From positions 310,001 to 374,000 of the forward strand of contig NZ_JACEZS010000001.1 of NCBI RefSeq assembly GCF_014042365.1: a stretch of 64,000 bases of DNA. Direction: 5' to 3'. Of the stretch, positions 52,665-62,731 are shown in pieces; positions within the stretch are counted from its first letter, which is position 1; every line of letters starts with the position of its first letter. This stretch comes from Rugamonas fusca. GTDB lineage: Bacteria > Pseudomonadota > Gammaproteobacteria > Burkholderiales > Burkholderiaceae_D. The notes beneath the pieces are model-generated. The model worked only from the letters and a program-made list of their open reading frames with translations, ran no database searches and was not told where the DNA came from. A program made the translations under genes and the position numbers.

Positions 52665-53490
52665 GGATATAGGTCTTCCACGCCAGCCACAGCTTGCGGA
52701 TCGGCGTGAGCGAGATGCGTTGCTTGAGCACCTGGTAACCGTCCGCTTCCACCTCCGTCAGCAGCGTGCGGTAGATGGCCGCCATCATCAGGCCGGGGCG
52801 CTGGGCGCGCCGGTCTTCCTTGGGCAGCAGGGCGAACGCTTCGTCATAGGCGGCTTGCGCGCGGGCGACCTGGAACTTCATCAGTTGCTCGAAGTTCTCG
52901 CTGTGCTTGGCGTTGAGCAGGTCGGCCGCCGTCACGTTAAATTGCTGCAGTTCGTTGATGGGCAGGTAGATGCGGCCCTTGCGCGCATCCTCGCCCACGT
53001 CGCGGATGATGTTGGTGAGCTGGAAGGCATGGCCCAGCTTTTCCGCGTATTGCAGCGTTTCCGGACGGGTGGCGCCGAAGATGCTGGCCGACAGGATGCC
53101 CACCACGCTGGCCACGTGCCAGCAATAGCGCGTCAGCGCCTTGTAATCGAGGTAGCGGCTCTGGTTCAAGTCCATCTCCATGCCATCGATGATGGCTTGC
53201 AGGTGTTTTTCCTCGAGCCGGTAGGGCGCCAGGTGGGGTTGCAGCGCCTGGGTGACGGGGTGCGATTGCTTGCCCTCGTACATGCCGGAGATTTCCTTGC
53301 GCCACCAGGCCAGCTTGATGCGCGCCACGGATTCGTCCGTGCATTCATCGACCGTGTCATCCACTTCGCGGCAGAACGCGTACAAGGCCGTGATGGCGCG
53401 GCGCCGTTCCGGTGGCAAGAACAGGAAACTGTAGTAGAAACTGGAGCCGCTCTGGGCGGTCTTTTGTTGGCAGTATTCGTCGGGGGACAT
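52657..53490 (-). CDS. hpnD: Presqualene diphosphate synthase HpnD
   Basis: Prenyl-condensing enzyme of 277 aa with the two aspartate-rich motifs of squalene-synthase proteins (REVDDTVDE near residue 42 and NIIRDVGED near 164). It joins two farnesyl diphosphates to presqualene diphosphate. It follows hpnC after an 80-bp gap and precedes hpnE with an overlap. Confidence 0.94.
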   Translation of the reverse strand: MSPDEYCQQKTAQSGSSFYYSFLFLPPERRRAITALYAFCREVDDTVDECTDESVARIKLAWWRKEISGMYEGKQSHPVTQALQPHLAPYRLEEKHLQAIIDGMEMDLNQSRYLDYKALTRYCWHVASVVGILSASIFGATRPETLQYAEKLGHAFQLTNIIRDVGEDARKGRIYLPINELQQFNVTAADLLNAKHSENFEQLMKFQVARAQAAYDEAFALLPKEDRRAQRPGLMMAAIYRTLLTEVEADGYQVLKQRISLTPIRKLWLAWKTYIRG

Positions 53491-53570
53491 GGTCGTTGTT
53501 GCTAGGTGTGACTATCGAAGGCGCTATTCTATAGGACGGCGCCCGTTGCAAAGGCGGTTGGCGCGGATTC

Positions 53571-54410
53571 TTATGTCAGCCCCAGGGTTTTCATGGTCTT
53601 TTTCATGCGCGCGGCGCGCCAGAAGATGGCCAGCCAGTCGCGCTTGACCAGTTGCGGGCGGCGGCGGAACACGTCGTACTCGACTGCCTCGATGGCGTCC
53701 AGGATCCGCAGGCCGCCTTGGACCACCATGCGCAGTTCGAAGCCGATGCGGCCCTGCAGGCGCAGCGCCAGCGGGGCGCCGCTGAGCATCAGGGCGCGGG
53801 CCCGTTCCACTTCCATCTTCATCATGGCGCGCCAGCGCGGGCGGGCGTCCGGATGGTCGAGCGCGGCCGGCGAGATGGCGAAGCGGCTCAGATCCTCGAG
53901 CGGGATGTAAATGCGTTCCTTGTGGGTGTCGATCGCCACGTCCTGCAGGAAGTTGATCAGTTGCAAAGCTGTGCAGATGGCGTCGGAATCACGCACATTA
54001 TCCTCGTCGGCCTGGCCGTACAAGCTCAGCATCAGCAGTCCGACCGGGTTGGCCGAGCGGGCGCAGTAGTCGAGCAGGGCGTCGTAATTGGCGTAGCGGG
54101 TCACCAGCACGTCCTGTTTGAATGCCGACAACAAATCGTAGAACGGGCGCATCGGCAACGCATGCTGGCGGATGGCGGCGGCCAGCCGGGCGAACAACGG
54201 TTCGTGCGTCTCGGCGCCCTGTTCTATGCGCGCCAGCGCCGCCTCGTAGGCGGACAACGCGGCCAGGCGCTGCTCTGGCGTGGCCTCACCCTCGTCGGCC
54301 AGGTCGTCGGCGCTGCGGGCGAAAGCGTAAATGGCTTCCACCGCCGGACGCAGCCGGCGCGGCAGTAATACCGATGCAACGGGGAAATTTTCGTAATGTT
54401 CGACGGGCAT
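53571..54410 (-). CDS. hpnC: Hydroxysqualene synthase HpnC
   Basis: Prenyl-synthase-fold enzyme of 279 aa with motifs RSADDLADE near residue 35 and NFLQDVAID near 150. It converts presqualene diphosphate to hydroxysqualene. It is first in the order hpnC-hpnD-hpnE. The start at 54410 begins PVEHYENFPVA, the family N-terminus; a longer frame reaching 54455 would run into promoter repeats. No squalene-hopene cyclase gene is in the window. Confidence 0.92.
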   Translation of the reverse strand: MPVEHYENFPVASVLLPRRLRPAVEAIYAFARSADDLADEGEATPEQRLAALSAYEAALARIEQGAETHEPLFARLAAAIRQHALPMRPFYDLLSAFKQDVLVTRYANYDALLDYCARSANPVGLLMLSLYGQADEDNVRDSDAICTALQLINFLQDVAIDTHKERIYIPLEDLSRFAISPAALDHPDARPRWRAMMKMEVERARALMLSGAPLALRLQGRIGFELRMVVQGGLRILDAIEAVEYDVFRRRPQLVKRDWLAIFWRAARMKKTMKTLGLT

Positions 54411-54427
54411 AGAGGGACTATTCAAAT

Positions 54428-54473
54428 AAATGACGCAAAAGTCATTTGCAAACAAATGCAGGCGGTTTATAAT
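54428..54473 (+). promoter_or_regulatory. RND operon promoter overlapped by an inverted repeat
   Basis: TTTGCA (54445-54450) and TATAAT (54468-54473), 17 bp apart, form a good sigma-70 promoter pointing at the efflux genes. AAATGAC-GCAAAA-GTCATTT (54428-54447) is a perfect 7-bp inverted repeat that overlaps the -35 element. A second perfect repeat, CATTTG-CAAA-CAAATG (54443-54458), overlaps it too. A TetR- or MarR-like repressor site is likely; no such regulator gene is adjacent. Confidence 0.55.
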
Positions 54474-54631
54474 TACTTAACGGAAAGTCATTAATTTCCA
54501 ACGTGTAATAGTAGTGGCATCTTGAATCCACAGCAAGTTTTTGGCTGGCCGGTCATGCACCGATGAGACAGGATGAGCAACGTGTTGCCGTGAGATAAAT
54601 TCGAACCGCCCGCATAGTAAAGGAAAATACC

Positions 54632-55792
54632 GTGTCCGCCATGAAATACCTGCGCTTGCAGCCATCCATACCGATCGCGACGCTGATGGTCTTGTCCATC
54701 GCGCTGAGCGCCTGTTCCAAGCCGGCGCAGAAGACGGAGGATATCCGTCCCGTGCGCGCCATTGTGCTGGCCAGCAGTGACGTCGATGTGAACGCCGAGT
54801 TTTCCGGCGAAGTCCGGGCCCGGGTCGAATCGCGCCTGGGCTTTCGCGTGGGCGGCAAGATTGTCAGCCGCAAGGTTGACGTGGGCACGCTGGTCAAGCG
54901 TGGCCAGGCCCTGATGGAACTCGATCCGCAAGACTTGCAACTGGCCCAGGCGCAGGCGCTGGCCGGCTTGCGCGCGGCCGAGACCAGCCGCGACCTGGCC
55001 AGTGCCGAACTGAAGCGCTACCAGGAGTTGCGCGCCAAGAACTTCGTCAGCCAGGCCGTGCTCGATGCCAAGGATTCCGCCTTCAAGGCGGCCCAGGCCA
55101 GCGTGGATTCGGCCAACGCGGCCTATCGGGGCCAGACCAACCAGGCCGGCTACGCCAACCTCGTGTCCGACATCGACGGCGTGGTGACGGCCGTGGACGC
55201 GGAAGTGGGGCAGGTGGTGGCGCCCGGCACGCCCGTGGTGCGCGTGGCCAAGGCCGGCGAGAAGGAAATCGTCATCGGTCTGCCGGAAGATAAAGTTGAA
55301 ACGCTGCGCCACGTGCCCGACGTGCAGGTGCGCCTGTGGGCCGACCCCGGCAAGTCCGTGGCTGGCAAGATCCGTGAGATTTCGCCCGTGGCCGATCCGT
55401 CCACGCGCACCTACACGGTCAAGGTGTCCATTCCCGACAGCCTGACCGAAGCCAAGCTGGGCATGACGGCCGTGGTGCAGTTCGCCTCCAAGACGCCGGT
55501 GCCCCAGATCAAGGTGCCGTTGACGGCCCTGTTCTATGAAAAAGCGGCCACCTCCGTGTGGGTGGTGGAAAACGGCGCGGTCAAGCTGGTGCCGGTCGCC
55601 ATCGGCGGCGTGGCTGGCAATGAGCTGGTGCTGACCAAGGGCGTGGCGCCCGGCCAGACGGTCGTCACGGCTGGCGTCAATCTGCTCAAGCCAGGCCAGA
55701 AAGTGAAAATCCTGGGCAACGACCTGCCTGCCAAGCCGGCCCGTCCGGTCGGCGCCAGCGCCGCGCTGGGCAACGGTGAGGCGGCCATATGA
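54632..55792 (+). CDS. RND efflux periplasmic adaptor lipoprotein (MFP)
   Basis: Protein of 386 aa with a lipobox (ALSAC, lipidated Cys28), a lipoyl-type barrel (LGFRVGGKIVSRKVDVGTLV), a helical hairpin (about 100-160) and beta-barrel domains. It links the inner-membrane pump to an outer-membrane channel. The GTG start at 54632 is preferred because AAGGAA lies 6 nt upstream; the ATG at 54641 is too far. Its stop overlaps the pump start. The leader is about 150 nt. Confidence 0.93.
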   Translation: MSAMKYLRLQPSIPIATLMVLSIALSACSKPAQKTEDIRPVRAIVLASSDVDVNAEFSGEVRARVESRLGFRVGGKIVSRKVDVGTLVKRGQALMELDPQDLQLAQAQALAGLRAAETSRDLASAELKRYQELRAKNFVSQAVLDAKDSAFKAAQASVDSANAAYRGQTNQAGYANLVSDIDGVVTAVDAEVGQVVAPGTPVVRVAKAGEKEIVIGLPEDKVETLRHVPDVQVRLWADPGKSVAGKIREISPVADPSTRTYTVKVSIPDSLTEAKLGMTAVVQFASKTPVPQIKVPLTALFYEKAATSVWVVENGAVKLVPVAIGGVAGNELVLTKGVAPGQTVVTAGVNLLKPGQKVKILGNDLPAKPARPVGASAALGNGEAAI

Positions 55793-58700
55793 TGAAGGGC
55801 GGCTTCAACCTGTCGCGCTGGGCGCTGGAACACATCCCGCTCACGCGCTACCTGATCGCCGTGCTGCTGATCGGCGGCATGCTCAGCTACACCAACCTCG
55901 GCCAGGACGAGGACCCGCCGTTCACCTTCCGTGCCATGGTGGTGAAAGCCATGTGGCCGGGCGCCACTTCGCTGCAGATGGCCGAGCAGGTGACGGACAA
56001 GCTGGAGAAGAAACTCCAGGAAACTCCCGACATCGACGAGATTTCCAGCTACTCCAAGCCGGGCGAGACGGTCATCATCCTCAAGCTGCGCGAGTCGGCG
56101 TCGCCCAAGGATACCAACGCGTCCTGGTACCAGGTGCGCAAGAAGATCGGCGACATCCGCGGCACCTTGCCGCCTGGCGTGATCGGCCCCTTCTTCAACG
56201 ATGAATTCGGCGACACCTTCGGCTCCATCTTCGCCTTGTCCGGCGACGGCTTCACTTACGCCGAAATGAAGGATTACGCCGACTTCGTGCGCCAGCAACT
56301 GCTGGGCGTGCCGCTGGTGTCCAAGGTGGAACTGTTCGGCGTGCAGGACGAGAAGATCAACATCGAGTTCTCGCACAAGAAATTCGCCCAGCTCGGCATC
56401 CCGTTTGAGGCCATCGTCAACCAGATCGCGACCCAGAACTCGGTGGAATCGACCGGCGTGCTGGTCACGCCCACCGACAACCTGCAAGTGCGGGTGACGG
56501 GCGCCCTGAAGACGGTCAAGGACCTGGAGGAGCTGGAATTGCGCGCCAACGGTACCACGTTCCGGCTCGGTGACTTTGCCACCGTCAAGCGCGAATACCA
56601 GGACCCGCCACAGGACAAGATGCGCTACAACGGCAAGGAAGTGATCGGCCTGGGCGTGTCGATGGAGAAGGGCGGCAATATCATCCGCATGGGCGAGGGC
56701 CTGCAAAAGACCGTGGACCAGTTGCGCGCCAAGCTGCCCGTGGGTATCGAGCTGGAGCGCGTGTCGAACCAGCCGGCGGCTGTGACGGCTTCCGTGGGCG
56801 AATTCGTTCACACGCTGATCGAAGCCGTGCTGATCGTGCTGGCCGTCAGCTTCCTGTCGCTGGGTCTGCACAGCAAGCCGTTCCGCCTGGATGCGCGTCC
56901 CGGCCTGGTGGTGGCGCTGACAATACCGCTGGTGCTGTCGGTCACCTTCCTGTTCATGCGCATGCTCGATATCGACCTGCACAAGATTTCGCTGGGCGCC
57001 TTGATTATTGCGCTGGGCCTCCTGGTCGATGATGCGATTATTGCCGTGGAGATGATGGTGCGCAAAATGGAGGAGGGCATGTCCCGCTTCGAGGCGGCCA
57101 CATTCGCCTACACCTCCACTGCTTTGCCCATGCTGACGGGCACGCTGATCACGGTAGCCGGTTTCCTGCCCATCGGGCTGGCCAAGTCGGCGGCCGGTGA
57201 GTACACGTTCTCCTTGTTCTCGGTCAACGCGCTGGCCCTGGTCATCTCGTGGGTGGTCGCCGTCGTGTTCACGCCCTACCTGGGCTACGTGCTGCTCAAG
57301 GTCAAGCCGCATGCCAACGGCCACCATGAACTGTTCGACACGCCCGGTTTCCGCAAGTTCCGCGCCGTCGTCAACTGGTGCGTGGAATACCGCAAGACCA
57401 CCATCGCTGCCACCTTGCTGGTGTTCGCGCTGGGCGTGTATGGTTTCAATTTCATCGAGAAGCAGTTCTTCCCCGATTCCAGCCGGCCGGAACTGATGGT
57501 GGAAATGTGGACGCCGGAAGGCACGACCTTCGCCGCCAACGAGGCGCAGGTGAAGAAATTCGAAGCGTTCGTTTCCAAGCTGGATGGCGTGGTCAGCGTG
57601 ACCAGCTACGTGGGCACGGGCAGCCCCCGTTTCTATCTGCCGCTCGACCAGATCTTCCCGCAGACCAACGTGTCGCAAATCGTCGTGCTGCCCAGGGACT
57701 TGCATGCGCGTGAAGCCGTGCGCAACAAGATTATCGACATTTTCAAGACCGACTTCCCGGAAGTGCGCGGCCGCGTCAAGCTGCTGCCCAACGGTCCGCC
57801 CGTGCCTTATCCTGTCCAGTTCCGCGTGACGGGCGAGCAGGTGGAGAAGGTGCGCGCCATCGCTGACGAGGTCAAGGACATCATGCGTGCCAACCCCAAC
57901 ACGGTGGGCGTGAACGATAACTGGAACGAGTCGATCAAGGTGTTGCGCCTGGACCTGGACCAGGACAAGATGCGTGCGCTGGGCGTGACGTCGCAGACGG
58001 TGATGCGCGCCGCCAACACCATCCTGTCGGGAACGACGGTGGGCCAGTTCCGCGAGAACAACAAGCTGATCGACATCCAGGTGCGTCAGCCGTTGGAGGA
58101 GCGCAACACGATCTCCGTGCTCAACGATACGAACATTCCTACGGCCAATGGCAAGTCCGTCACCATCAGCCAGCTGGCGCGCGCCCATTTCGTGTGGGAG
58201 CCGGGCGTCGTGTGGCGTGAGGGCAGGGAATGGGCCATCACCGTGCAAACGGACGTGGTGGACGGCATCCAGGGGCCGACTGTGTCCGGCCAGATCAATC
58301 CCAAGCTCGACGCCTTGCGCGCCCGCTTGCCGGCCGGCTACGCCATCACCGTCAAAGGTGCGGCGGCCGACAGCGGCGCAGCGGAAGCGTCGATCGCGGC
58401 CAATCTGCCGCTGGCCATCTTCATCATCTTCACGCTGTTGATGCTGCAATTGCACAGCTTTTCGCGCGCCCTGTTGGTGTTCCTGACCGGGCCGCTCGGC
58501 GTGGCGGGCGCGGCCATGGCCTTGTTGCTGCTGCACCGGCCGCTGGGCTTCGTGGCCAACCTGGGCATCATCGCCTTGTTCGGCATGATCATCCGTAACT
58601 CCGTGATCCTGGTGGACCAGATCGAGCAGGACATCGCCGCCGGCCACGAACCGTGGGATGCCGTGGTGGAATCGGCCGTACGCCGTTGCCGCCCCATCAT

Positions 58701-58902
58701 CCTGACGGCGGCGGCCGCCGCGCTGGCCATGATCCCCCTGTCGCGCTCCGTGTTCTGGGGGCCGATGGCGGTGGCCATCATGGGCGGCCTGGTGTTGGCC
58801 ACGGCGTTGACCTTGCTGTTCCTGCCGGCACTGTACGCGGCCTGGTTCCGCGTCAAAAAACCGGTGCGCGGCGCGGACAAATTAGCGGTAAATAAAGCGT
58901 AA
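55789..58902 (+). CDS. RND efflux inner-membrane permease (HAE1/AcrB-like)
   Basis: Transporter of 1037 aa with twelve membrane helices and two large periplasmic loops, the usual RND length. The helix 4 motif LLVDDAIIAVEMMVRKMEEG with its proton-relay Asp pair and the GxxxDxxxxxPF-type porter regions are present. The substrate is unknown, as usual. The ATG at 55789 overlaps the adaptor stop (ATGA); a second ATG follows at 55792. No TolC-like gene follows, so a channel is borrowed from elsewhere. Confidence 0.94.
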   Translation: MMKGGFNLSRWALEHIPLTRYLIAVLLIGGMLSYTNLGQDEDPPFTFRAMVVKAMWPGATSLQMAEQVTDKLEKKLQETPDIDEISSYSKPGETVIILKLRESASPKDTNASWYQVRKKIGDIRGTLPPGVIGPFFNDEFGDTFGSIFALSGDGFTYAEMKDYADFVRQQLLGVPLVSKVELFGVQDEKINIEFSHKKFAQLGIPFEAIVNQIATQNSVESTGVLVTPTDNLQVRVTGALKTVKDLEELELRANGTTFRLGDFATVKREYQDPPQDKMRYNGKEVIGLGVSMEKGGNIIRMGEGLQKTVDQLRAKLPVGIELERVSNQPAAVTASVGEFVHTLIEAVLIVLAVSFLSLGLHSKPFRLDARPGLVVALTIPLVLSVTFLFMRMLDIDLHKISLGALIIALGLLVDDAIIAVEMMVRKMEEGMSRFEAATFAYTSTALPMLTGTLITVAGFLPIGLAKSAAGEYTFSLFSVNALALVISWVVAVVFTPYLGYVLLKVKPHANGHHELFDTPGFRKFRAVVNWCVEYRKTTIAATLLVFALGVYGFNFIEKQFFPDSSRPELMVEMWTPEGTTFAANEAQVKKFEAFVSKLDGVVSVTSYVGTGSPRFYLPLDQIFPQTNVSQIVVLPRDLHAREAVRNKIIDIFKTDFPEVRGRVKLLPNGPPVPYPVQFRVTGEQVEKVRAIADEVKDIMRANPNTVGVNDNWNESIKVLRLDLDQDKMRALGVTSQTVMRAANTILSGTTVGQFRENNKLIDIQVRQPLEERNTISVLNDTNIPTANGKSVTISQLARAHFVWEPGVVWREGREWAITVQTDVVDGIQGPTVSGQINPKLDALRARLPAGYAITVKGAAADSGAAEASIAANLPLAIFIIFTLLMLQLHSFSRALLVFLTGPLGVAGAAMALLLLHRPLGFVANLGIIALFGMIIRNSVILVDQIEQDIAAGHEPWDAVVESAVRRCRPIILTAAAAALAMIPLSRSVFWGPMAVAIMGGLVLATALTLLFLPALYAAWFRVKKPVRGADKLAVNKA

Positions 58903-59013
58903 ATAAACGAAAGTAGGCGAGGTGTTGGCGATAAGTTAAAAAACGCCACATTTCGCCGAAAAACCCGTTAGAATACCGCGTTGAAGTTGAAAGCTCCCAC
59001 TGCGAGGCGGGAT

Positions 59014-59052
59014 AGGGCGACCGTTTTCACTTACGGGTCGCCCTTTGCTTTT
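59014..59052 (+). terminator. Intrinsic terminator upstream of tRNA-Leu
   Basis: GGGCGACC (59015-59022) pairs with GGTCGCCC (59036-59043), closed by an A-T pair and followed by TTTGCTTTT. It most simply ends the RND operon 112 nt after its stop. A TAGAAT -10-like element at 58969-58974 means it could instead end a short separate RNA of about 70 nt. Confidence 0.7.
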
Positions 59053-59065
59053 GTGCAAACATGCC

Positions 59066-59152
59066 GCGAGGATGGCGAAATTGGTAGACGCACCAGGTTT
59101 AGGTCCTGACGCCAGCAATGGTGTGGGGGTTCGAGTCCCCCTCCTCGCACCA
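59066..59152 (+). tRNA. tRNA-Leu (anticodon UAG)
   Basis: An 87-nt sequence folds as a class II tRNA with a long variable arm. The acceptor stem is GCGAGGA/TCCTCGC, with CCA encoded. The D loop contains TTGGTAGA, the anticodon loop TTTAGGT has TAG at 59100-59102, and the T arm GGGGGTTCGAGTCCCCC is perfect. It reads CUA and probably other CUN leucine codons. The terminator hairpin lies 14-22 bp upstream and tig begins 36 bp downstream. Confidence 0.97.
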
Positions 59153-59187
59153 ACTGTATAGATTAATTTTTTGGACGATTTTTAAAC

Positions 59188-60528
59188 ATGGCAACTGCAG
59201 TCGAAACCTTGGGCAAACTCGAACGTCGTATCACGATCTCCTTCCCGCTGACTGATGTCCGCACGGAAGTGGAGAAACGCCTGAAAGTGCAAGCCAAGTC
59301 GGCTCGTGCACCTGGCTTCCGTCCGGGCAAAGTTCCTATGAAAATGGTCGCAGCACAATATGGTTATCAGATCGAAACCGAAGTGCTCAACGATAAAGTG
59401 GGCCGCGCGTTCAACGACGCCGCCAATGAAAACAACCTGCGCGTTGCTGGCTACCCACGCATCGAACCCAAGAACGACGCGCCTGAAGGCCAGCTGACCT
59501 TCGACGCGACGTTCGAAGTGTACCCAGAGGTCGTGATCGGCGACCTGACCGCCGTGGAAATCGAAACCGTGAAGTCGGAAGTGACCGACGCCGAAATCGA
59601 CAAGACCATCGAAATCCTGCGCAAGCAGCGCGTGCACTACCACACCAAGGGCGAAGCCGGTGAGCACGGCGACGGTGGCGCGCCGATCGCCGCCAACGGC
59701 GACCGCGTGACCGTGGACTTCGTCGGCTCGATCGACGGCGTGGAATTCCCAGGCGGCAAGGCTGACGACTACGCCTTCGTGCTGGGTGAAGGCCGCATGC
59801 TGCCTGAGTTCGAAGCGGCTACCGTGGGCCTGAAAGTGGGCGAGTCCAAGACCTTCCCGCTGGCTTTCCCCGAGGACTACCATGGCAAGGACGTGGCCGG
59901 CAAGACCGCCTCGTTCACCATCACCCTGAAGAAGCTGGAATGGGCGCACCTGCCGGAAGTGGACGCCGAGTTCGCCAAGTCGCTGGGCGTGGCCGATGGC
60001 GACGTCGCCAAGATGCGCGAAGACATCAAGGTCAACCTGGAACGCGAAGTGGCCGGCCGCATCAAGGCCCGCAACAAGGAAGCCGTGATGGAAACCCTGG
60101 TCAAGACCGCCACCCTGGACGTGCCACAGGCACTGATCGCCCAGGACACCGAGCGTCTGGCCGAAATGACCCGCCAGGACATGGCGCAGCGCGGCATGAA
60201 CGTCAAGGATGTGCCTTTCCCACCAGAACTGTTCAAGGACAAGGCTGAGCGTCGCGTGCGCCTGGGCCTGATCCTGTCGCAACTGGTTGGCGAGCAGAAG
60301 CTGCAAGCGACCCCTGAGCAAGTCAAGGCCCAGGTGGAAGATTTCGCCCAGAGCTACGAAGATCCACGTGAAGTGCTGAAGTACTACTACAGCGACCGTC
60401 GCCGCCTGGCTGAAGTGGAAGCTCTTGTATTGGAAGAAAACGTCGTCAACTACGTCCTGGGCCTGTCGAAAAACTCGTCCAAGGCGATCGCTTTTGACGA
60501 ACTGATGGGAAGCAACGCTCAAGCGTAA
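59188..60528 (+). CDS. tig: Trigger factor, ribosome-associated chaperone and PPIase
   Basis: Protein of 446 aa. The N-terminal ribosome-binding domain contains the GFRPGKVP signature (residues about 44-51). An FKBP-type PPIase domain (about 165-250, [19 protein letters not shown]) and a C-terminal helical chaperone domain follow. It binds nascent chains at the ribosome exit. It stands directly after tRNA-Leu and before clpP, clpX and lon, a standard proteobacterial order. Confidence 0.97.
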   Translation: MATAVETLGKLERRITISFPLTDVRTEVEKRLKVQAKSARAPGFRPGKVPMKMVAAQYGYQIETEVLNDKVGRAFNDAANENNLRVAGYPRIEPKNDAPEGQLTFDATFEVYPEVVIGDLTAVEIETVKSEVTDAEIDKTIEILRKQRVHYHTKGEAGEHGDGGAPIAANGDRVTVDFVGSIDGVEFPGGKADDYAFVLGEGRMLPEFEAATVGLKVGESKTFPLAFPEDYHGKDVAGKTASFTITLKKLEWAHLPEVDAEFAKSLGVADGDVAKMREDIKVNLEREVAGRIKARNKEAVMETLVKTATLDVPQALIAQDTERLAEMTRQDMAQRGMNVKDVPFPPELFKDKAERRVRLGLILSQLVGEQKLQATPEQVKAQVEDFAQSYEDPREVLKYYYSDRRRLAEVEALVLEENVVNYVLGLSKNSSKAIAFDELMGSNAQA

Positions 60529-60581
60529 TCCAGCTCGGGCTGGCCCCTGTGGCCAGCCCGTCTGCTTCACAAGGAAAGGGA

Positions 60582-61208
60582 ATGACTGGAATGAACCGAA
60601 ATCCGGCGTTGGACACTGAAATGCTCGGCCTGGTGCCGATGGTGGTGGAACAGAGCGGCCGCGGCGAGCGCTCCTACGACATCTACTCGCGCCTGCTCAA
60701 GGAACGCGTGGTGTTCATGGTGGGCCCCGTCAATGACCAGATGGCCAACCTGATCGTTGCCCAGTTGCTGTTCCTGGAAAGCGAAAATCCTGACAAGGAT
60801 ATCTCGCTGTACATCAACTCGCCTGGCGGTTCCGTCTCGGCCGGCCTGGCGATTTTCGATACGATGCAGTTCATCAAGCCTGATGTGTCGACGTTGTGCA
60901 CCGGCATGGCCGCCTCCATGGGCGCCTTCCTGCTGGCCGCCGGCGCCAAGGGCAAGCGTTTTTCGCTGCCCAACTCGCGCATCATGATCCACCAGCCGTC
61001 CGGTGGTTCCCAGGGCCAGGCGTCCGATATCGAAATCCAGGCCAAGGAAATCCTCTACCTGCGTCACCGCCTGAACAGCATCCTGGCGGAGCGTACGGGC
61101 CAGACGATCGAGCAGATCGCCAAGGACACCGACCGCGACCGCTTCCTGTCGGCGGAAGAGGCCACCGAGTACGGGTTGATCGACAAAGTGTTGACTTCCC
61201 GCGCTTGA
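60582..61208 (+). CDS. clpP: ATP-dependent Clp protease proteolytic subunit ClpP
   Basis: Serine protease of 208 aa that forms the tetradecameric chamber. The catalytic triad is Ser112 (AASMGAF), His137 (IMIHQPSGG) and the Asp in DTDRDRF near 186. The N-terminal LVPMVVEQ and [12 protein letters not shown] segments are typical. The ATG at 60582 is preferred (AGGA 7 nt upstream), with an in-frame ATG at 60591 as alternative. A terminator separates it from clpX. Confidence 0.96.
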   Translation: MTGMNRNPALDTEMLGLVPMVVEQSGRGERSYDIYSRLLKERVVFMVGPVNDQMANLIVAQLLFLESENPDKDISLYINSPGGSVSAGLAIFDTMQFIKPDVSTLCTGMAASMGAFLLAAGAKGKRFSLPNSRIMIHQPSGGSQGQASDIEIQAKEILYLRHRLNSILAERTGQTIEQIAKDTDRDRFLSAEEATEYGLIDKVLTSRA

Positions 61209-61233
61209 TGCGTCCCAAGCGCCATTGCTGAAA

Positions 61234-61270
61234 AAACGCCCGGACGCGCAAACGTTCGGGCGTTTCGTTT
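61234..61270 (+). terminator. Intrinsic terminator between clpP and clpX
   Basis: A 13-bp stem with one G-T pair (AAACGCCCGGACG at 61234-61246 with CGTTCGGGCGTTT at 61253-61265) has a 6-nt loop and is followed by CGTTTTT. It ends clpP transcripts, so clpX probably has its own promoter in the 94 bp that follow. Confidence 0.85.
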
Positions 61271-61363
61271 TTATTTCGGGTAGCATGTAGTGGTGGGCGG
61301 ATTTTTTCCGGGCCGCACACACTCGCACCGGACACAACCTGGAAAACCTAAGAAAACTGCCCC

Positions 61364-62632
61364 ATGTCAGACAAAAAATCCTCCAGCGGCGAAAAATTAC
61401 TGTACTGCTCGTTTTGCGGCAAGAGCCAGCACGAGGTAAAGAAACTCATCGCCGGCCCGTCGGTCTTCATCTGCGATGAGTGCATCGACTTGTGCAATGA
61501 CATCATCCGCGACGAGACGTCGGCCATCGAGTCCGTCACGGGTGCCAAGTCGGACTTGCCGACGCCCCAGGAAATCAAGGACTTGCTGGACCAGTATGTG
61601 ATCGGCCAGCAGACGGCCAAGCGCATCCTGTCGGTGGCGGTGTACAACCACTACAAGCGCCTCAAGCACCTGGGCAAGAAGGACGACGTGGAACTGGCCA
61701 AGAGCAACATCTTGCTGGTCGGCCCCACCGGCTCGGGCAAGACCCTGCTGGCCCAGACCCTGGCCCGCATGCTCAACGTGCCCTTCGTGATCGCCGACGC
61801 CACCACGCTGACGGAAGCGGGCTATGTGGGCGAGGACGTCGAGAATATCATCCAGAAGCTGTTGCAAAGCTGCAACTATGACGTGGACAAGGCGCAGCGC
61901 GGCATTGTCTACATCGACGAAATCGACAAGATTTCGCGCAAGTCCGACAACCCGTCCATCACGCGCGACGTGTCGGGCGAAGGCGTGCAGCAGGCGCTGC
62001 TCAAGCTGATCGAAGGCACCATGGCCTCCGTGCCGCCCCAGGGTGGCCGCAAGCACCCGAACCAGGACTTCGTGCAGATCGACACCACCAACATCATGTT
62101 CATCTGCGGCGGCGCCTTCGACGGCCTGGCCAAGGTGATCGCCAACCGTTCCGAGAAGAGCGGCATCGGCTTCTCGGCCAGCGTCAAGAGCAAGTCCGAG
62201 CGTTCGGCCAGCGATGTGTTGCAGGAAGCGGAACCGGAAGACCTGATCAAGTTCGGCCTGATTCCCGAACTGGTGGGCCGTCTGCCCGTGGTCGCCACGC
62301 TGTCTGAGTTGACGGAAGAGGCGCTGATCCAGATCCTGATCGAGCCGAAGAACGCGCTCGTCAAGCAGTACGCCAAGCTGTTGGACATGGAAGGGGCCGA
62401 GCTGGAGATCCGTCCGGCCGCGCTGCACGCCATCGCCCGCAAGGCGCTGGCCCGCAAGACCGGCGCGCGCGGCCTGCGCTCCATCCTGGAACACGCACTG
62501 CTCGACGTGATGTATGAATTGCCTAACCAGCAAAACGTGACCAAGGTGGTGATTGATGAAAATACCATCACCAGCGGCGCCAAGCCATTATTGATTTATC
62601 AGGAGCCGGCAAAAGTTTCTGGCGAAAATTAA
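61364..62632 (+). CDS. clpX: Clp protease ATP-binding subunit ClpX
   Basis: AAA+ unfoldase of 422 aa with an N-terminal zinc-binding domain (LYCSFCGKS and [10 protein letters not shown]), Walker A GPTGSGKT near residue 125, pore-loop GYVGED, Walker [10 protein letters not shown] near residue 183 and the ClpP-docking IGF loop (GIGFSA). It unfolds tagged proteins and feeds ClpP. Confidence 0.97.
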   Translation: MSDKKSSSGEKLLYCSFCGKSQHEVKKLIAGPSVFICDECIDLCNDIIRDETSAIESVTGAKSDLPTPQEIKDLLDQYVIGQQTAKRILSVAVYNHYKRLKHLGKKDDVELAKSNILLVGPTGSGKTLLAQTLARMLNVPFVIADATTLTEAGYVGEDVENIIQKLLQSCNYDVDKAQRGIVYIDEIDKISRKSDNPSITRDVSGEGVQQALLKLIEGTMASVPPQGGRKHPNQDFVQIDTTNIMFICGGAFDGLAKVIANRSEKSGIGFSASVKSKSERSASDVLQEAEPEDLIKFGLIPELVGRLPVVATLSELTEEALIQILIEPKNALVKQYAKLLDMEGAELEIRPAALHAIARKALARKTGARGLRSILEHALLDVMYELPNQQNVTKVVIDENTITSGAKPLLIYQEPAKVSGEN

Positions 62633-62731
62633 TCAAACTCACCCCCGGAGATACAAATCCGAAAAAAGGGTTTCGTTTCTCGGGGGGGAGGCGGTACAAT
62701 TTAAACCAATAAGAGATGCAGGCTTCATTCG

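Noticed and set aside
55534..58647. A 1037-codon minus-strand frame opposite the RND pump
   Set aside because: Its composition (His, Gln, Arg, Asp) is that of a mirror frame of a high-GC gene; the plus strand encodes a complete RND transporter.
59066..59152. tRNA-Leu as an integration site for a genomic island
   Set aside because: Downstream lie the core genes tig, clpP, clpX and lon; no integrase or repeated tRNA 3' end is seen within the window.
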